From NCBI RefSeq assembly GCF_902459465.1, contig NC_047078.1, positions 1,150,191 to 1,214,190 of the forward strand: 64,000 nucleotides of DNA, read 5' to 3'. The DNA comes from Asterias rubens (Eukaryota; Echinodermata; Asteroidea; Forcipulatida; Asteriidae). The notes under the pieces are model-generated. The model did not search any database. It saw only the letters and a list, made by a program, of their open reading frames with translations, and was not told the DNA's origin. The translations under genes were made by a program, and so were the position numbers. Positions 22,293 through 47,325 of the stretch are shown here, piece by piece (within the stretch, counting starts at the first letter, position 1; every line of letters begins with the position of its first letter).

Positions 22293-22532
22293 GCCTTTAA
22301 GTTTGCAATTACATTTTACGTATCATCGACTAACTACAATATAACGAAAGGGTGGTATACCGAATAAGGTCAGTAAATTGTTACTCGTGCGATAATAAAT
22401 TTAATTTAAACAAACTAACACGTGACTTGGACCAAGTTTTATAATTTTCCAAGCAACTAGATGCATTCGAGTCCATCTGTTTGGATAAGGGTTTTGTTTT
22501 TACGAAAAACGTAACACAAAACATATAGTTAC

Positions 22533-22573
22533 TGGCCCGACGTTTCGCCCCTAGCAGACTCTTCCTGAAGGCT
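22533..22573 (-). ncRNA. Hammerhead-like motif
   Basis: Minus strand TTCAGGAAGAGTCTGCTAGG, GGCGAAACGTCGGGCC. GAAACGTCGGGC is the canonical 3' part; CAGGAAGA stands in place of CTGANGA. Confidence 0.4.
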
Positions 22574-22805
22574 AAAACATTACCACAAAATTCAATTTTC
22601 TGACGTCACAAAGCGCGTTTGTTTCAGCTGGGGTCGTTTTGATTGGCTGACCGTTGAGGTAAATTGTAATGTATTTAAAAACTATTTATTATTTTGTTCA
22701 TGTAATGATTTGGTATTTTAAGGTTTTATAAGAGTTCATACTAATGATTGTTAATGATAATTTATATAGTCGGGTTGGTACTGTATGGATGGATTTTACT
22801 AAGCG

Positions 22806-23077
22806 TCACCACACATTATGAAAACTCCCGGGTCAGAATTGACCCGGATTTTGGTCCCAGGGTGCCACACCTTTTTCTGGGTCAGTTTGACCCGGAGTCC
22901 GTGTCAATGTGTGCTGAATCCGAGTCAAAATCAACGGTTTTAAACAAATTTCTGGTCACAATGACATGGATTTCGGGTCACATTGACATCGATTCCGGGT
23001 CAAACAGACCCAGAAATGGGTCTGGCCCCCTGGGACACGAATCCGGGTCAATTCTGACCCGGGAGTTTTAAGAGTGT
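22806..23077. mobile_element. MITE-L, palindrome built of GGGTCA half-sites
   Basis: Ends AAAACTCCCGGGTCAGAATT and AATTCTGACCCGGGAGTTTT are complementary. Between them GGGTCA or TGACCC occurs about ten times, often as facing pairs. One copy in the window. Confidence 0.75.
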
Positions 23078-23520
23078 AGTACCAATGATGTACACAATGC
23101 AAAAGTGCATACGTGTACACGCTACGCACACAGCTCTTAGCCAATTAGCCATGTAACGTCACAGCCCGAGTGTTAGCCAACCCAGGTTGGAAAACTATGG
23201 AAAGCCATGATGCAAATCATCTGTTTTTACGATTGTGTGTTTTACAACATTCGGCCGTCTATGCCAACCAAGGCGGTTTGTTTATCAACCAAAGGAAGGT
23301 CTATAGAGTATCTTTCCCTTGCCCCTGTCTAAATCCAACTGGGGGCACTGTGTGGATTGGGTGTTCAGTCCCTTCCTGGCTGCATGGGTTTTTCCTGTAA
23401 TAATTATCTGGGGGTTTCCCCCACATCGGCATGTATAAGGTTACCATGGAACATCGACTAGTGGTTGACAAAAATAATGGTCGCTACTCGAATATTCCCC
23501 TTGTCTTCCCTTCATTGGGT

Positions 23521-24912
23521 CATTGGGCCAGATCAATAAAAACTAGCATTTGCTTTTACTAGTCTTTTACTTACATCCTTATAAATAAAAGTAAGCCTTA
23601 ATATTGCTAGTAATTGGTCGAACTAGTAGGTAAAATCAATGCTTGAGGGACTCTTCTTATTGAGATGTAAATAAAACCGACATTTTACTATTACCTGATA
23701 GTTTCACAAGATACTGGGCCGTATAAAGGCCAGCATTAACAAAATGTCGATAAGTTTAAGATCAGGCATGAGAATCTGCTCAAATCTCTATAAATAACCT
23801 TTTACTGGAAAAACACCATTTACTTGAACGGAACAGTAAGTGGTCAGAGAAAAGCACAATAGCGGGGTATTCAGGAGTATAACAATAGAGGCATGGACTC
23901 GCAGATCAATAGCGATTAACTGAAATGCAGGCGGGGCAGTTTCCACTTAGTCAAGTGTTTGATGGCGGCAGTGGCTATATGAGGAAACAGCCAGCCTCTC
24001 CACGCCAGAGCTCCAGAGATTGGTTCTTTTAGAGCAATTAAAGTACACAACAAATTTATAAGTAACATTTACAGGTGGATCATTCGGCCAAGGGAAAAAT
24101 AACCCTTTAAGCCTGTAGTCCCTGCACCGCCCGAGTTTGCTGAAAACTAATATATCAAGATTCTTGCAGTTAATTACTGGAATCGTAGTCCAAATTTTAA
24201 AAGATAGCCACAGCTTAGTTTTATGCAAAATTTGAACCTTGATATTTGTATAAAAGTACATGTTCGCATGAGAACAATGAATGTCTCTCGTTAAACGGCT
24301 ACGGTAATTTTTATGGCGAATAATATTCGTTTGAAAGGATAAAATGGACACAATAGCTTTTCAAGGCTTTTATCTGACTCAATTATTATACTGATTAAAT
24401 GCGAAGGCGTGAGTTTTCGACAATATTATCATGAATGATGAATAAATACAGTTTCCTTTGTGTTTATTAATGAGCGTCTTGTTGGGGTAAGAGCTAAATT
24501 ATTTCATCATCATTAGCTTCATTAGCTTAATAACGACTATCGAGGATTCTTTTTACGTTCCTTTTTTTCTACAAACACAAGCTAGCAAGGTTTCCTCCTA
24601 CCACATACAGTATATCGATAGGCGGCTGGGCGGTCCAGTGGCTAAAATTAATGGTTAATACTGACGCGATACCGAGCCATATATGCAACACTGTTGCTTA
24701 AGTAAAATCTCAAGCTCCTCATGCAGTAGCTTGTAAAAATACAAGTAATTGCTACAGTATGTTAGTAAAATGTCGTTTTTATTTATATGTCTATAAGTGA
24801 AAGGTAATCCAGCGAGCAAAATGTTCATGCCTGATCTTTTACTTTTCAGTCTTCTTGCTAATGCTGAACCTTTAACTTGATAAATTGCTAGTTTTTATTT
24901 ATCTGGCCCATT
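23521..24912. mobile_element. 1.4-kb interval with terminal inverted repeats
   Basis: CATTGGGCCAGATCAATAAA at the left and, on the other strand at the right, AATGGGCCAGATAAATAAAA, 26 of 29 bases agreeing inward to ACTAGCA. A second inverted pair inside (ATCAGGCATGAG near 23761; CATGCCTGAT near 24828) supports a fold-back or non-autonomous DNA transposon. The 134-codon frame on the minus strand inside (23947-24351) shows no recognisable domain. Confidence 0.45.
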
Positions 24913-24917
24913 GGCTA

Positions 24918-25092
24918 ATAGACCTTTATTACGCTGTCACATCTTGGTCATGTTCCCTGTTTCCAATAACAGTAATGAATGCTAACATTCATGGCGCATG
25001 GCACCAGGCTATTTTTTGTCCAGCAACAGTTTGGTTACAATGAGTTGGAATGGAATAAAATCAAGATGGCCACACCGTGATAAAGGTCCATA
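24918..25092. mobile_element. MITE-I copy, uninterrupted
   Basis: Ends TAGACCTTTATTACGCTGTC and CACACCGTGATAAAGGTC, about 175 bp. The interior aligns with 18115-18432 and contains the unoccupied MITE-H site. Confidence 0.75.
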
Positions 25093-25261
25093 CAGTGATT
25101 AAGTTTGCTTCAACCAGAATCAATGAAATTTCACATGTTTCGTATGATCAAATAAGATTTCAATCTAGAATTTTGAATCTGAAAGTCAGCCTTCGGCTTT
25201 GGTGCTAAAAATGAATAAATGAATGTATTTATGGAATAATACCCAGTAAAATTTCATCACA

Positions 25262-25404
25262 ATAGATGAGTTGCAACACGCGTAACTGACCGCCATCTTT
25301 GAAAAGTGCACGCAAGAGAGTCACGCGCAGCGCGTACACGTGGCACTTTTCACGTGTTAAATCAGGTGGTGGTCAACGACGCGTATTGCAACCCATCTAA
25401 TAGG
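25262..25404. mobile_element. Palindromic element (AGATGAGTTGCAACACGCG type)
   Basis: TAGATGAGTTGCAACACGCG at the left and CGCGTATTGCAACCCATCTA at the right, with inner GTGCACGC/GCGTACAC arms and CACGTGGCACTTTTCACGTG in the core. Confidence 0.6.
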
Positions 25405-25613
25405 CACTGTTCCACTGCCATGTAAATTCTGCAAGGATATACTTTAGTTTATTGCCTCCCCAATAACCTGAACTGTTGGATCTCTTGTCTAGTTTTACAA
25501 GGCAAGATAGATTTAATAAAATTGATATTACCATTACGATGGAAACGCCTTATATCTGCCGCCACACATTCTGCCTGATTAGCTACTGACAATTGCGATC
25601 ACCAGGCAGCAAC

Positions 25614-25986
25614 ATAAAGACACTGGACACCTTTAGTAATTGTCAAAGACCAGTCTTCTCACTTGGTGTATCTAAACATTATGCACAAAATATTCAAACC
25701 TGTGAAAATTTGAACTCAATTGGTCGTCGAAGTTGCGAGACGAAAAAACACCATTGTCACATGAAGTTGTGTGAGATGCTTGATTTCAAGACCTCAAAAT
25801 CTAATTCTGAGATCTCGAAATCAAATTCGTGGAAAACTACTTCTTTCTCGAAAACTACGTTACTTCAGAGGGAGCCGTTTCTCACAATGTGGTATGCTAT
25901 CTACAGCTCTCCATTGCTTGTTACCAAGTAAGGTTTTATGCTAACAAATATTTTGAGTAATTAACAACAGTGTCCACTGCCTTTAA
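25614..25986. mobile_element. MITE-A, near-complete copy
   Basis: ATAAAGACACTGGACACCTT to CACTGCCTTTAA. The central hairpin (TTGATTTCAAGACC...GATCTCGAAATCAA) is intact. Confidence 0.85.
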
Positions 25987-26937
25987 TTTAGAACACAGTC
26001 GCAAAATTTCATCTTCAATGTTTCATAATAATTTTCATATTCGACTAAATTTCTAAGACCCAACTAAAAATAAATGTTGGTCTAGCTTTGTTGCGGCATC
26101 GTGAACCTCAGTTCGAATCTTATGTTAAAGGAATATTACAGAATTTGTAAGAAAAAAAATCGTCTAAGATCACAGATTTACATAAAACCTAAACGGTCTA
26201 CTGATGATGATAGTAGAAAACATATCCCTTTAAATATTTATGTCTGAAATGTCATTTTTGATGACAAATAAATAAAACTAATTTCCCGTTTGGAGTTTAT
26301 TGCTCAGTGATAGCTTTATTCATTTTATTAATTGACTATTTTCTCGCGACTCAGATGGAAAATCGACCTCAAACGTCTACATGCTTGTCAGTTTATGTAT
26401 AAATGGTGGATTATATACAGTGCTTCTGTCATCAACTGTTTTGTAAGCAAAACAAAATCTACAATGTTCCTTTAAGTTCAGCTAGGGTTTTAGACTGAAG
26501 TGTTAAAACTTTTAGTGACTAATTTATGCTCCGTATTTAGATGCCTTTATCTGCAAATGATGTTGTTTCAACAAACCATTTTGAAATACGCATTGAAAAA
26601 CAAAACCAAAAACACACATTTTTAAATAAACCATATCTAAATGAAGTCATACACATTTTAAAATAAACTGAATTAAAGTCAAACACATCAATTTTCTCAA
26701 CAGGGGACTTACTGAGGTTGAGAAGTCACCTTGTCTAAATTGACTTTTCTTAGCCAGACGCGTTACTGCAACCTCGGTCCCAGGGGCGATCGATCTCGCC
26801 CCACCTTGACCTCACACCACGCGCTGCTTGCTCGTTACCCCTAATTGGTTGGCAGATTAACTGTGCCAGAAATATGGCACAATTAAATTAGGCCGTTGGC
26901 CAATCCATTATGAGCGCGATGATGCATATTCTACAAA
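25987..26937. other. AT-rich gene-free stretch
   Basis: Nothing recognisable on either strand apart from short A/T runs. Confidence 0.4.
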
Positions 26938-27257
26938 CTTGGCCCAATTTCATAGAGCTGTGCAGAAAATATTGGTCAACGATTTTCTGCTTAACAGAAT
27001 CAAGCAGAATACCAGTCACACATTGTACAACGTGGCTAGCTGGTAACCTTTTCTGGAAACCTTTTTTTCTGGCGCCAAAGAGCTGCTGAAGCACTGGGAA
27101 TATGGCTCGTCAAATCTCTGCTTTGCGCAATTTAACATGATACCAGGCACACATTGCCCATGGGAAATGGTATTGGCTGGTAACCTATTTTTGATAACCA
27201 GATTTGCTTGTGCTTAGATTCTTTTTGTGCTTAAGCAGCTCTACGAAATTAGACCAC
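26938..27257. mobile_element. MITE-J, near-complete copy
   Basis: CTTGGCCCAATTTCATAGAG at the left and AAGCAGCTCTACGAAATTAG at the right. Inner arms carry repeated GCTGGTAACCT segments. Confidence 0.7.
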
Positions 27258-27278
27258 GGGGTGCTTAGCACTGTGTGC

Positions 27279-27659
27279 TTAAAGGAACACGTTGCCTTGG
27301 ATCGGTCGAGTTGGTCTTTGAAAAGCGTTTGTTATAATATGCATATGGGTAGAAAGATGCTGTATCAGTAGAATACAATGATCCACCCAAACATGCCTCG
27401 AAATTGCACGGTTTTCCTTTTACCTCGTCGACTAACACGGTCGGCCATTTATGGGAGTCAAATTTTTGACTCCCATAAATGGCCGACTGTGTCAGTTCGC
27501 ACAGTAAAAGGAAAACCACGCAGTACCGAGGCAAACTTGTGTGGATCATTGTATTCTACTTTTAAATTATCTTTCCAACATATGCATTTTATAACAAACG
27601 GTTACAAACGCTTTTTTTATAGACCAACTCGTTCGATCCAAGGCAACGTGTTCCTTTAA
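27279..27659. mobile_element. MITE-B, complete copy
   Basis: 381 bp bounded by TTAA on both sides. Termini are TTAAAGGAACACGTTGCCTT and AAGGCAACGTGTTCCTTTAA. The centre is a near-perfect hairpin (GGCCATTTATGGGAGTCAA against TTGACTCCCATAAATGGCC). Reading frames on both strands across it are fold-back artefacts. Confidence 0.85.
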
Positions 27660-27705
27660 GCTATAAAACGGAATATTGTGTCGAGTCAAAGAGCAACCGG
27701 GCCCA

Positions 27706-27931
27706 ATGGACCCTTCCCATGAAATATGCTAATTACATTTACGCATGCGTACAGACCCTATTGGTTGGCAAACACCATAGAGTTGTGCACTAAGCAGACG
27801 CGCAATCGCGTCTGCGTCACGCAGCAATTAGCCATGTACAAAACAGCGCGATTTCCCCTCATTTTGCCAACCAAAATGTTAGTGCGCACGCGCTGTGTGC
27901 AATTTACATATTTCATGGGAAGGGTCTAGTT
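27706..27931. mobile_element. Palindromic element (CCCATGAAATATG type)
   Basis: Ends GACCCTTCCCATGAAATATG and CATATTTCATGGGAAGGGTC are exact complements. Further inverted arms are TTGGTTGGCAAA/TTTTGCCAACCAA and ACGCGCAATCGCGTCTGCGT. Single copy in this window. Confidence 0.75.
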
Positions 27932-28149
27932 CATAGCTCTGCCTACCGCCGAGTTCTGCGCTTACGATCACCATTCGCTTACCTGAAGTGCCGAATTTCT
28001 GTAGAAATTAGTAAAGTGGAGTACGCACGCGCACAAGCCGAAATTCCCCGCAAACCCATGAAATGTGCTTGACATAAGCACAGAATTCCCTGCTTCCGAA
28101 AGCGCCGATTTGTTTGCTTACGGTAAGCAGAGCCACGAATTTGGCCCCT
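27932..28149. mobile_element. MITE-J-like palindromic element
   Basis: Starts TTCATAGCTCTGCCTACCGC and ends CGTAAGCAGAGCCACGAATT plus TGGCCCC, the MITE-J theme of a TTCATAG-GCTCTGC end pair with GCTTACG arms. It directly follows the 27706-27931 element. Confidence 0.5.
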
Positions 28150-28310
28150 GGTTCCCTGCCATTCTTCTTTGATCTTTTGACATGTCTAACTCGGAGCTGA
28201 GTGTTGAGGGTAAATTGCGAGAAACAATTCGGTTTTTTTTTCAACATAGCAGACCGTGCTCTGGGATAAAAGTAAAGAAAGCCACACAATTTCAATGGAT
28301 CTTTATGAAA

Positions 28311-28378
28311 TTCAATATGATTCTACTTTGAAAATATCTTTCCAACCATATATATTTTAAAACGACCGCTTTTTGAGC
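28311..28378. mobile_element. MITE-B right-arm fragment
   Basis: ATTCTACTTTGAAAATATCT and the following CTTTCCAACC...TTTTAAAACGACCGCTTTTT match the right arm of the complete copy at 27279-27659. It directly abuts the MITE-C copy starting at 28379. Confidence 0.5.
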
Positions 28379-28751
28379 TTAAAGGGTGTTTGTAACTTTT
28401 GTAGGACAAAAAACACAATGTCCACAGATTTACACTAAACTTACACAGTTTGAAGATAATGATAGTAGAAAGCTTCCCTGAAAATACTACGTGCTGGAGG
28501 CTGTAGTTTTGGGGAAATGAGTAAAACAATGTCATGAAAATAATTTTCGTCTCATGAGACGAAAATTAATTTACCCATTTACAAACGTATTTTCATGACA
28601 TTGTTAAAAATGTTAATACTCATTTCTCAAAAACTGCAGCACCTCATTAGTAAGTAATATTTGAAGGGGAGCTTTCCGCTATCATTATCTTCCAATCCTG
28701 TAAGTTTAATGTAAATCTATGGACATTTTGAAAAGGTACCCAAATCCTTAA
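28379..28751. mobile_element. MITE-C, complete copy
   Basis: 373 bp with TTAAAGG at the left and CCTTAA at the right. Inner arms are ACAATGTCCACAGATTTACA at the left and its complement at the right. The centre is a hairpin (ATTTTCGTCTCATGAGACGAAAAT). It is the same family as 62099-62477. Confidence 0.8.
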
Positions 28752-29279
28752 AGGCGCTCAATCCGTGTCCCATTAAAAAATAAAAAAAAGTAATATTTAC
28801 TAGAACTATTTAAGTGTAATATCAGTGGCCATGGAGCTTGGACAGTAGCTTTAAAAAAATTGTTCCAATTTTATATAAAATAAATCATTCAATGTTTTGC
28901 TTGGCTGAGTACTTACTCGAGTGTATTCCAGTCGTGTGCGCACTGGCGTGGACACCGCGTAAAAATTCGATATGAACAAAACCTCAAACCTAAGAATACA
29001 CGTAGATCGATGCATCGAAAGCAGACGCATCAACAACACCTGGGCGACCCTGCTTGCGTTCGATAGGAAATCAAGTACCAAATGTAATGGTGATCGACTT
29101 TTCGAGAGAAGGTACAGAAAAAAACAAACAGTTTTTGTTGTTCCCAGCAACAGAAATGCACGCCCGTTAGGCCCTACACGTAGCAAACGTCAATTTCCCG
29201 ACTTTATTGGTGCATAACTTCGCTGTGGAAATGAAAAAAAAAAAGTTTCCTGTATTACAGATCCCTTGAATAATTGGCC

Positions 29280-29460
29280 GCCATCGTTGATGATACGTCA
29301 CCACAGGTGGAAGGCTCTCATTGGCTGAGAGTCATGCGCAGCACGTCACGTGAGCAACTTCCCAACGTTAGTCATCAAAAATGGTGGTCTGTGACGTCAT
29401 GTGCAACCTGTCTTTTTCAGCAGAGCGTCTGCGTAGTTGAACCGAAGAGTGCTTGATTCT
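29280..29460. promoter_or_regulatory. Promoter-like patch with CRE and E-box motifs
   Basis: A GC-richer patch in an otherwise AT-rich, gene-free interval. It contains GTCACGTGAG (E-box CACGTG), AAAATGGTGG (YY1-like), TGTGACGTCATG (CRE) and several CG dinucleotides. No gene can be attached to it. Chance occurrence or a decayed repeat is possible. Confidence 0.25.
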
Positions 29461-30093
29461 GGATAGTGTGTACTACGCGCGGTTGAATCGCCAAAGCGCG
29501 CCCGCCACGGTAGGATTTAGTTAATTGGACGGCTTGAAATCTAGACTACACTGGCAAGCTAAAGACTACATGCTGTATGACTTTTGACAAACTGTGAAAT
29601 GCCTTTAGCCGAGCACTCTTCTCAAAACAAAATTACCGCAAAATCATTTTCAAACTTGGAGTGGATTCTCCCTAGAACTCTTCGGACTGTGCGGGGATAA
29701 TCTCGGTTTCCTCAGTTAGTCGCTTGACGGCTGTGTGTCAAACTTGCTAAGCTCGGACGTTTAGTGCTAAGCAAAAGCGGGCAACCAATTTGTGATCGGT
29801 ATGTCGATGGTCCGCTGCTTAACTATTTTTTAAATTTGAACTAATAAGCTCAATGCCTTCAACAGCGAACGGGACGTCTCATCATCAAACACTAGACCGA
29901 AAAGAACCATTTTCTTACCAGTGTTTCACTTTTTATAATCTTAGTAAGGAATCTTAAGGAATCTTTATAATCAACTCTGCCACCGTTTGAAATATAGTGC
30001 GCCCCCTACAGCTTCTCTTCAGATATGTTTCTTTTCATAGGAAGGCGATCGAAATTGGCCGCGAGAAAAATAACACAAGCATAATACAGGCCT

Positions 30094-30320
30094 GACATAT
30101 TTAAAATGAGCCACTTAAATTTATTTGAAGTTGAATCATCTCAAAGAAGCCTAGCCCCAAATCTGACTTCACAATCATGTGGTTCATGATCATGTGTCAT
30201 GGCAAATCTGAGGGAGAGTTCTGATGCAGAGAAAAAAACTGCGATCTCAGACATATTTAAAATGAGCCACTTAAAATATTTGAAGTTGAATCATCTCAAA
30301 GAAGAAGCCTAGCCCCAAAA
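30094..30320. repeat. Direct repeat pair
   Basis: GACATATTTAAAATGAGCCA to AGCCTAGCCCCAAA, about 70 bases, occurs at 30094-30163 and again at 30249-30320 with 155 bases spacing. Confidence 0.8.
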
Positions 30321-30531
30321 CTACGATCTCAGACTTTCTATTCTTGTTCCCGAACTCGAACTTTCAAATCAAAATTATCAACTCAAAAACTCGAACAAAC
30401 AAAAAAACCTTCATCTGAACTATGAAACCATTCGCCATTTTCACTCAATTTCACGTGTTTTAATTTCAAGCATTAGTTTCACAATGATGTAAAGCAGAGC
30501 ACATGAAAATTTCATGAAAATATGAATTGAT

Positions 30532-30914
30532 TTATAGGCAGTGGACACAATTGGTAATTTCTAAAAGTAATTATTAGCACAAAACCTTGGTAACGAGTAA
30601 TGGGGAGAGGTTGATGGTAACAATCATTGTGAGAAATGGCCCCCTCTCAAGTAACATAGTTTTCGAGAAAGAAGTAATTTTCGACGAATTTGATTTCGAT
30701 ACCTCAGATTTAGAATTTGAGGTCTCGAAATCAAGCACCTGAAAGCACACAACTTCGTGTGACAAGGGTGTTTTTTTTTTCATTATTATCTCGCAACTTC
30801 GACGACTGATTGAGCTCAAATTTTCACAGGTTTGTTATTTTATGCATATGTTGAGATTCACCAAGTGAGAAGGCTGGTCTTCGACAATTACCAAAAGTGT
30901 CCACTGTCTTTTAT
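30532..30914. mobile_element. MITE-A, near-complete copy in reverse orientation
   Basis: Ends TTATAGGCAGTGGACACAAT and GTGTCCACTGTCTTTTA. It is followed by an ATT microsatellite at about 30923-30956. Confidence 0.85.
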
Positions 30915-30922
30915 GGTGTATT

Positions 30923-30956
30923 ATTTTTATTATTATTATTATTATTATTATATAAT
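30923..30956. repeat. ATT microsatellite
   Basis: TTATT/ATT run of about 30 bases just after a MITE-A copy. Confidence 0.9.
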
Positions 30957-31533
30957 AAAAACAAACTTATTAGTGTCATGGGAACTTTATTTTCAAAAGC
31001 AGTGTTTTTATTTTAGGGAGAAGTACGGTTTACTTTTGAAAGTTTTTCTTTTAAAGCAGTTTTCCTTTCCTCTTCGAGAGCAGCTACACTTATTAACATG
31101 CTCACCATATCCTGACTTGCAGTTTGACTCCAAAAATGAAACGCACCTGACACAAGTGCAAGGGGTCAATAGGTCATATGCATTTGCGCCATTTTGAAAA
31201 TATACCACAGTGCATCTTGGGGGACCAAACTACAGTTAAATAATAGCAGAAGCTGGCAATACTGGACGCTAGGCAGTAGTTTGTATGCAACTATGCCGGT
31301 TTTATGGTTGTAGTTTAAAATCAGCGCATCATGTAGTTGCCAGTGTTGCTTGGAGTCGGAAGTCATCGACAATCCTATAACCCTCCGATCATGCACGCCC
31401 ATTGGACTTGCATATGGGTTATTGGCAAGTTGTCAGACTATTGCACCAAACTGCACACTTATTGCATAGAAAAGTTTAACACACTCAAAAGTCCATGATT
31501 TGTTGAAGAAACGTCGACTTTGCTGAGAGAGAT

Positions 31534-44543
<13,010 letters not shown>

Positions 44544-44699
44544 GTCTCTGTCTGATGATCCACAGAGAATCTCACAGTTAATGAAGAGTTGTGATGACCC
44601 TTGCAAAATTCCTAGGAGAGTTTTCAAGCTCAGAGCTGTAAAAACACTTATTTAATTACAATAAGATTCGAACGGTGCTGCAACTTAACAGTTTCTGTA

Positions 44700-45887
44700 C
44701 ACCGAAAAGAACAAAACAGATGTGTGGCCTTGACTCGAGCTAGCGCTAGGGTCACAGCCGGCCATGCAGCAACGAACCTAGACTCCTCACTTCAGCACAA
44801 CTTTAGGGTCGACTGGGTCAACATTTACCCTTGTTTGTGTGCCCATAGTTTGCTGTAGATAAAACCCAGCATGCAATAAAGTAAGTCTTGGGGGTGTGTC
44901 TGTTTACTTCAGGATTTAAAAGGAAGACAAACAGACACAGCTAAGCTAACGTAAACACACATTACCTCCCCTGTGTTACTCCATACTCCATGATTTATTG
45001 AACCAGACCATCTAGCGCTTCACCATTGTTAATGCATGCATTGTTTACTTTGCAGAGTACAGGTGCCAAACGTAAATAACCAGCAGCGTGTGGGGGATGC
45101 AGACAACCTCGACTGCACCCCGTTTTGTTGTAAACACTAAATTATGCGAGGTCGAGAAACGCTGACACGAGGTTACAGATGGGTGGGGGGGGGGGGGGGA
45201 TGGTCAACAACTTTCAACCTATGACCTGAGAGTGTTATAACTGCACACAGTTTCGAATAAGTATTTCGACACGTGGGGGACCCCACCCCGGCCGCGCTTT
45301 CTGCACGAAATTGCTACCACAGCCGTACCCGGTAATTCTCTTCGATGTCAGTTTCTTCTCTTAATCGATTAAAAGAGGGAGTCCTTAAAACAAAAAAAAT
45401 GATTTTTTTTTTTGAGGATGCCATGCTGATGCGCAGAAAAAAAAAATCAAAACCAGGCAGGGTCCGGCAGCCCGAAGTGTAAATTAGAATTAACTTTGTT
45501 TTTATTACGAAATATTTAATTATTGCTTTCCACAATTCCCAAAAGCTCAGGTAAAAAGGCAAAAAGGTGAGCCTACAAACTAATTTAGGTAGTATTATAG
45601 ACTAGGCCTACTGATGTTATAATGGATAGTGAACTATGACAGGACTAGGGATAAATACAATTTCTAGACATCTGAATTCAGACTTTTCAAAGAGTTTGCC
45701 GGGTGGTAAAAGAACAAAAACATATGTTGTTCCCCCAGTACAAAATTTAAGGTGGAATTTCCATCATACAGTGCTGGTCAGATCAATCTAACGCCAGCAG
45801 TGACTCAGGGTCAAAAGGTTCAGCCTAACGGGTAATCAAGGGACGACGGATCGAACACGTGGTGGATTTCCACCTCACGGATTAATG
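44700..45887. other. Region upstream of glycerol kinase
   Basis: Should contain the glycerol kinase promoter (minus strand). No TATA box is evident. It contains a poly-G run and GC-richer patches near 45250-45330; no exon can be supported. Confidence 0.35.
45182..45199. repeat. Poly-G run
   Basis: About 17 G with one interruption. A further G run lies at about 46241-46257. Confidence 0.85.
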
Positions 45888-46050
45888 GGTGCGTTCGTTT
45901 AGCTTCCCCAGGTCGATCCCGGTGTGTGGCGGTTTTTTTTTCCCAGGACAAACGCGTGCAGATAATAACTCACGTTCGTCCTAGAAAGAAAAAAAAACCG
46001 TCACACACCGGGGTCGACCCAGGGAAGCTAAACGAACGCACCCATAGACC
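45888..46050. mobile_element. MITE-K copy, short form
   Basis: 163 bp. Ends TGGGTGCGTTCGTTTAGCTT and AAGCTAAACGAACGCACCCA are perfect complements. Inner arms are GGTGTGTGGCGGTTTTTTTT and its complement. Confidence 0.8.
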
Positions 46051-47227
46051 CAGTCCTCCGATGACGTCACACACCAGGTACTCAAAACTATAGCCGATAC
46101 CTATATAATCATGCTGGGCCGTTTTGTGAGTCAAATTGTCTCCGAGTCAATATCGCAACTTCATGTTTACATGGTGTTTACTCGACGATAACCACGGAGA
46201 AATGGTAATTTAAAGACCCTGTAACATTTGCAGGCAAATGGGGGGGGGGGGGGGGGTACGAGTGTGGCATCTTCCATAAAGGAATTTTTGTGTGGGTTAT
46301 GGTGATTTCATGATTGTGAAAGTATGAACTTTTTTGAGATGAGCCCTTTCTTCATCATGAAAGTGCATGCAATCTCTGGATTTAATGTGTTCTTCTTTGA
46401 CTCTTCAAAGGAGGAGCTGTGATGTAGTAAACCCATAGGCTACCTGTTGCTCTGTGATTTCACTGGTGTAGGCCGACAGGGCAAACATCGGCAAACATTA
46501 TACCTTCCTCTGTGCTGTGATGTGGTAGAAGGGGGAATAAACAACCCGTTAATCGTCCCCTCCCTGCCCTCGATAGTACTTTTTAAAAAATTTTTTAGGC
46601 CGCATCCTTTTTTAAATTTTTTGTTAAAGAAAATACAAAATGTATGTGCATTTCTTATTTAACTACACTGTCTGTTAAGAACTTGTAACTACGTAAAGGG
46701 CCCTCATCCTCTTTTTGGAAAACTCAGGACGATCCCAACTGTATTTTGTTTTACTAAAATCCCACTTCATTCACGGGATATGGGGCTACGAATACATACA
46801 CATTGCTTGAAGCATTGCCTCCATGCTCGAAGATGCATTCTAAGAACATTGGAAGTATTACTTCTCATTTGCAAGTTTGCAAAATAACTTTGGAAACCAA
46901 GGTTCTTTGTATAGCACGAAGTTATCGCATGATCTTATCACGTAAACGCTATGAGCAGATGAAGATATTGACTATTGAGCTAAACAAACCAACTGTGGCT
47001 TCATTAAACTTAAAACATTATGCACGTCACAGGAACTGTACAGTGCTCGCCCATTCGCCCTTTGTAAACAGCTTTTGTTTTGTTGTTGTCTATACGGCTA
47101 TTTCATGCCAAGTGCATCAGTTACGTAGGTACGGCCCCAGGGAGTGTGTCACCAATGTTCCGAACCGCCTCAAAAGTTACCGGCTTGTCTATTGTCGGTA
47201 AGACCATGGTAATACCACGATGATAAA
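46051..47227. other. Gene-free stretch
   Basis: A poly-G run near 46241 and a 132-codon plus-strand frame (46803-47201) without recognisable motif. The frame is not flanked by convincing splice sites. Confidence 0.35.
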
Positions 47228-47325
47228 ACCATGATGGTTAGACACTGCTCTATCGAATCGCAAGGGTCGTGTGACTTGTTCACAGAACTCGGGAAAGTCT
47301 GAGATACAGTGCTAATAAGATAAAA
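47228..47325 (+). mobile_element. Second SINE family, internally deleted copy
   Basis: TGATGGTTAGACACTGCTCT then AATCGCAAGGGTCGTGTGAC with the B box lost, and TTCACAGAACTCGGGAAAGT to GATACAGTGCTAATAAGAT. Confidence 0.55.

Noticed and set aside
23947-24351. 134-codon minus-strand frame as a gene
   Set aside because: No motif, no splice or promoter signals, AT-rich codons, and it lies inside an interval bounded by inverted repeats.
46803-47201. 132-codon plus-strand frame as a gene
   Set aside because: No recognisable domain, no good splice sites and no supporting context; probably chance.
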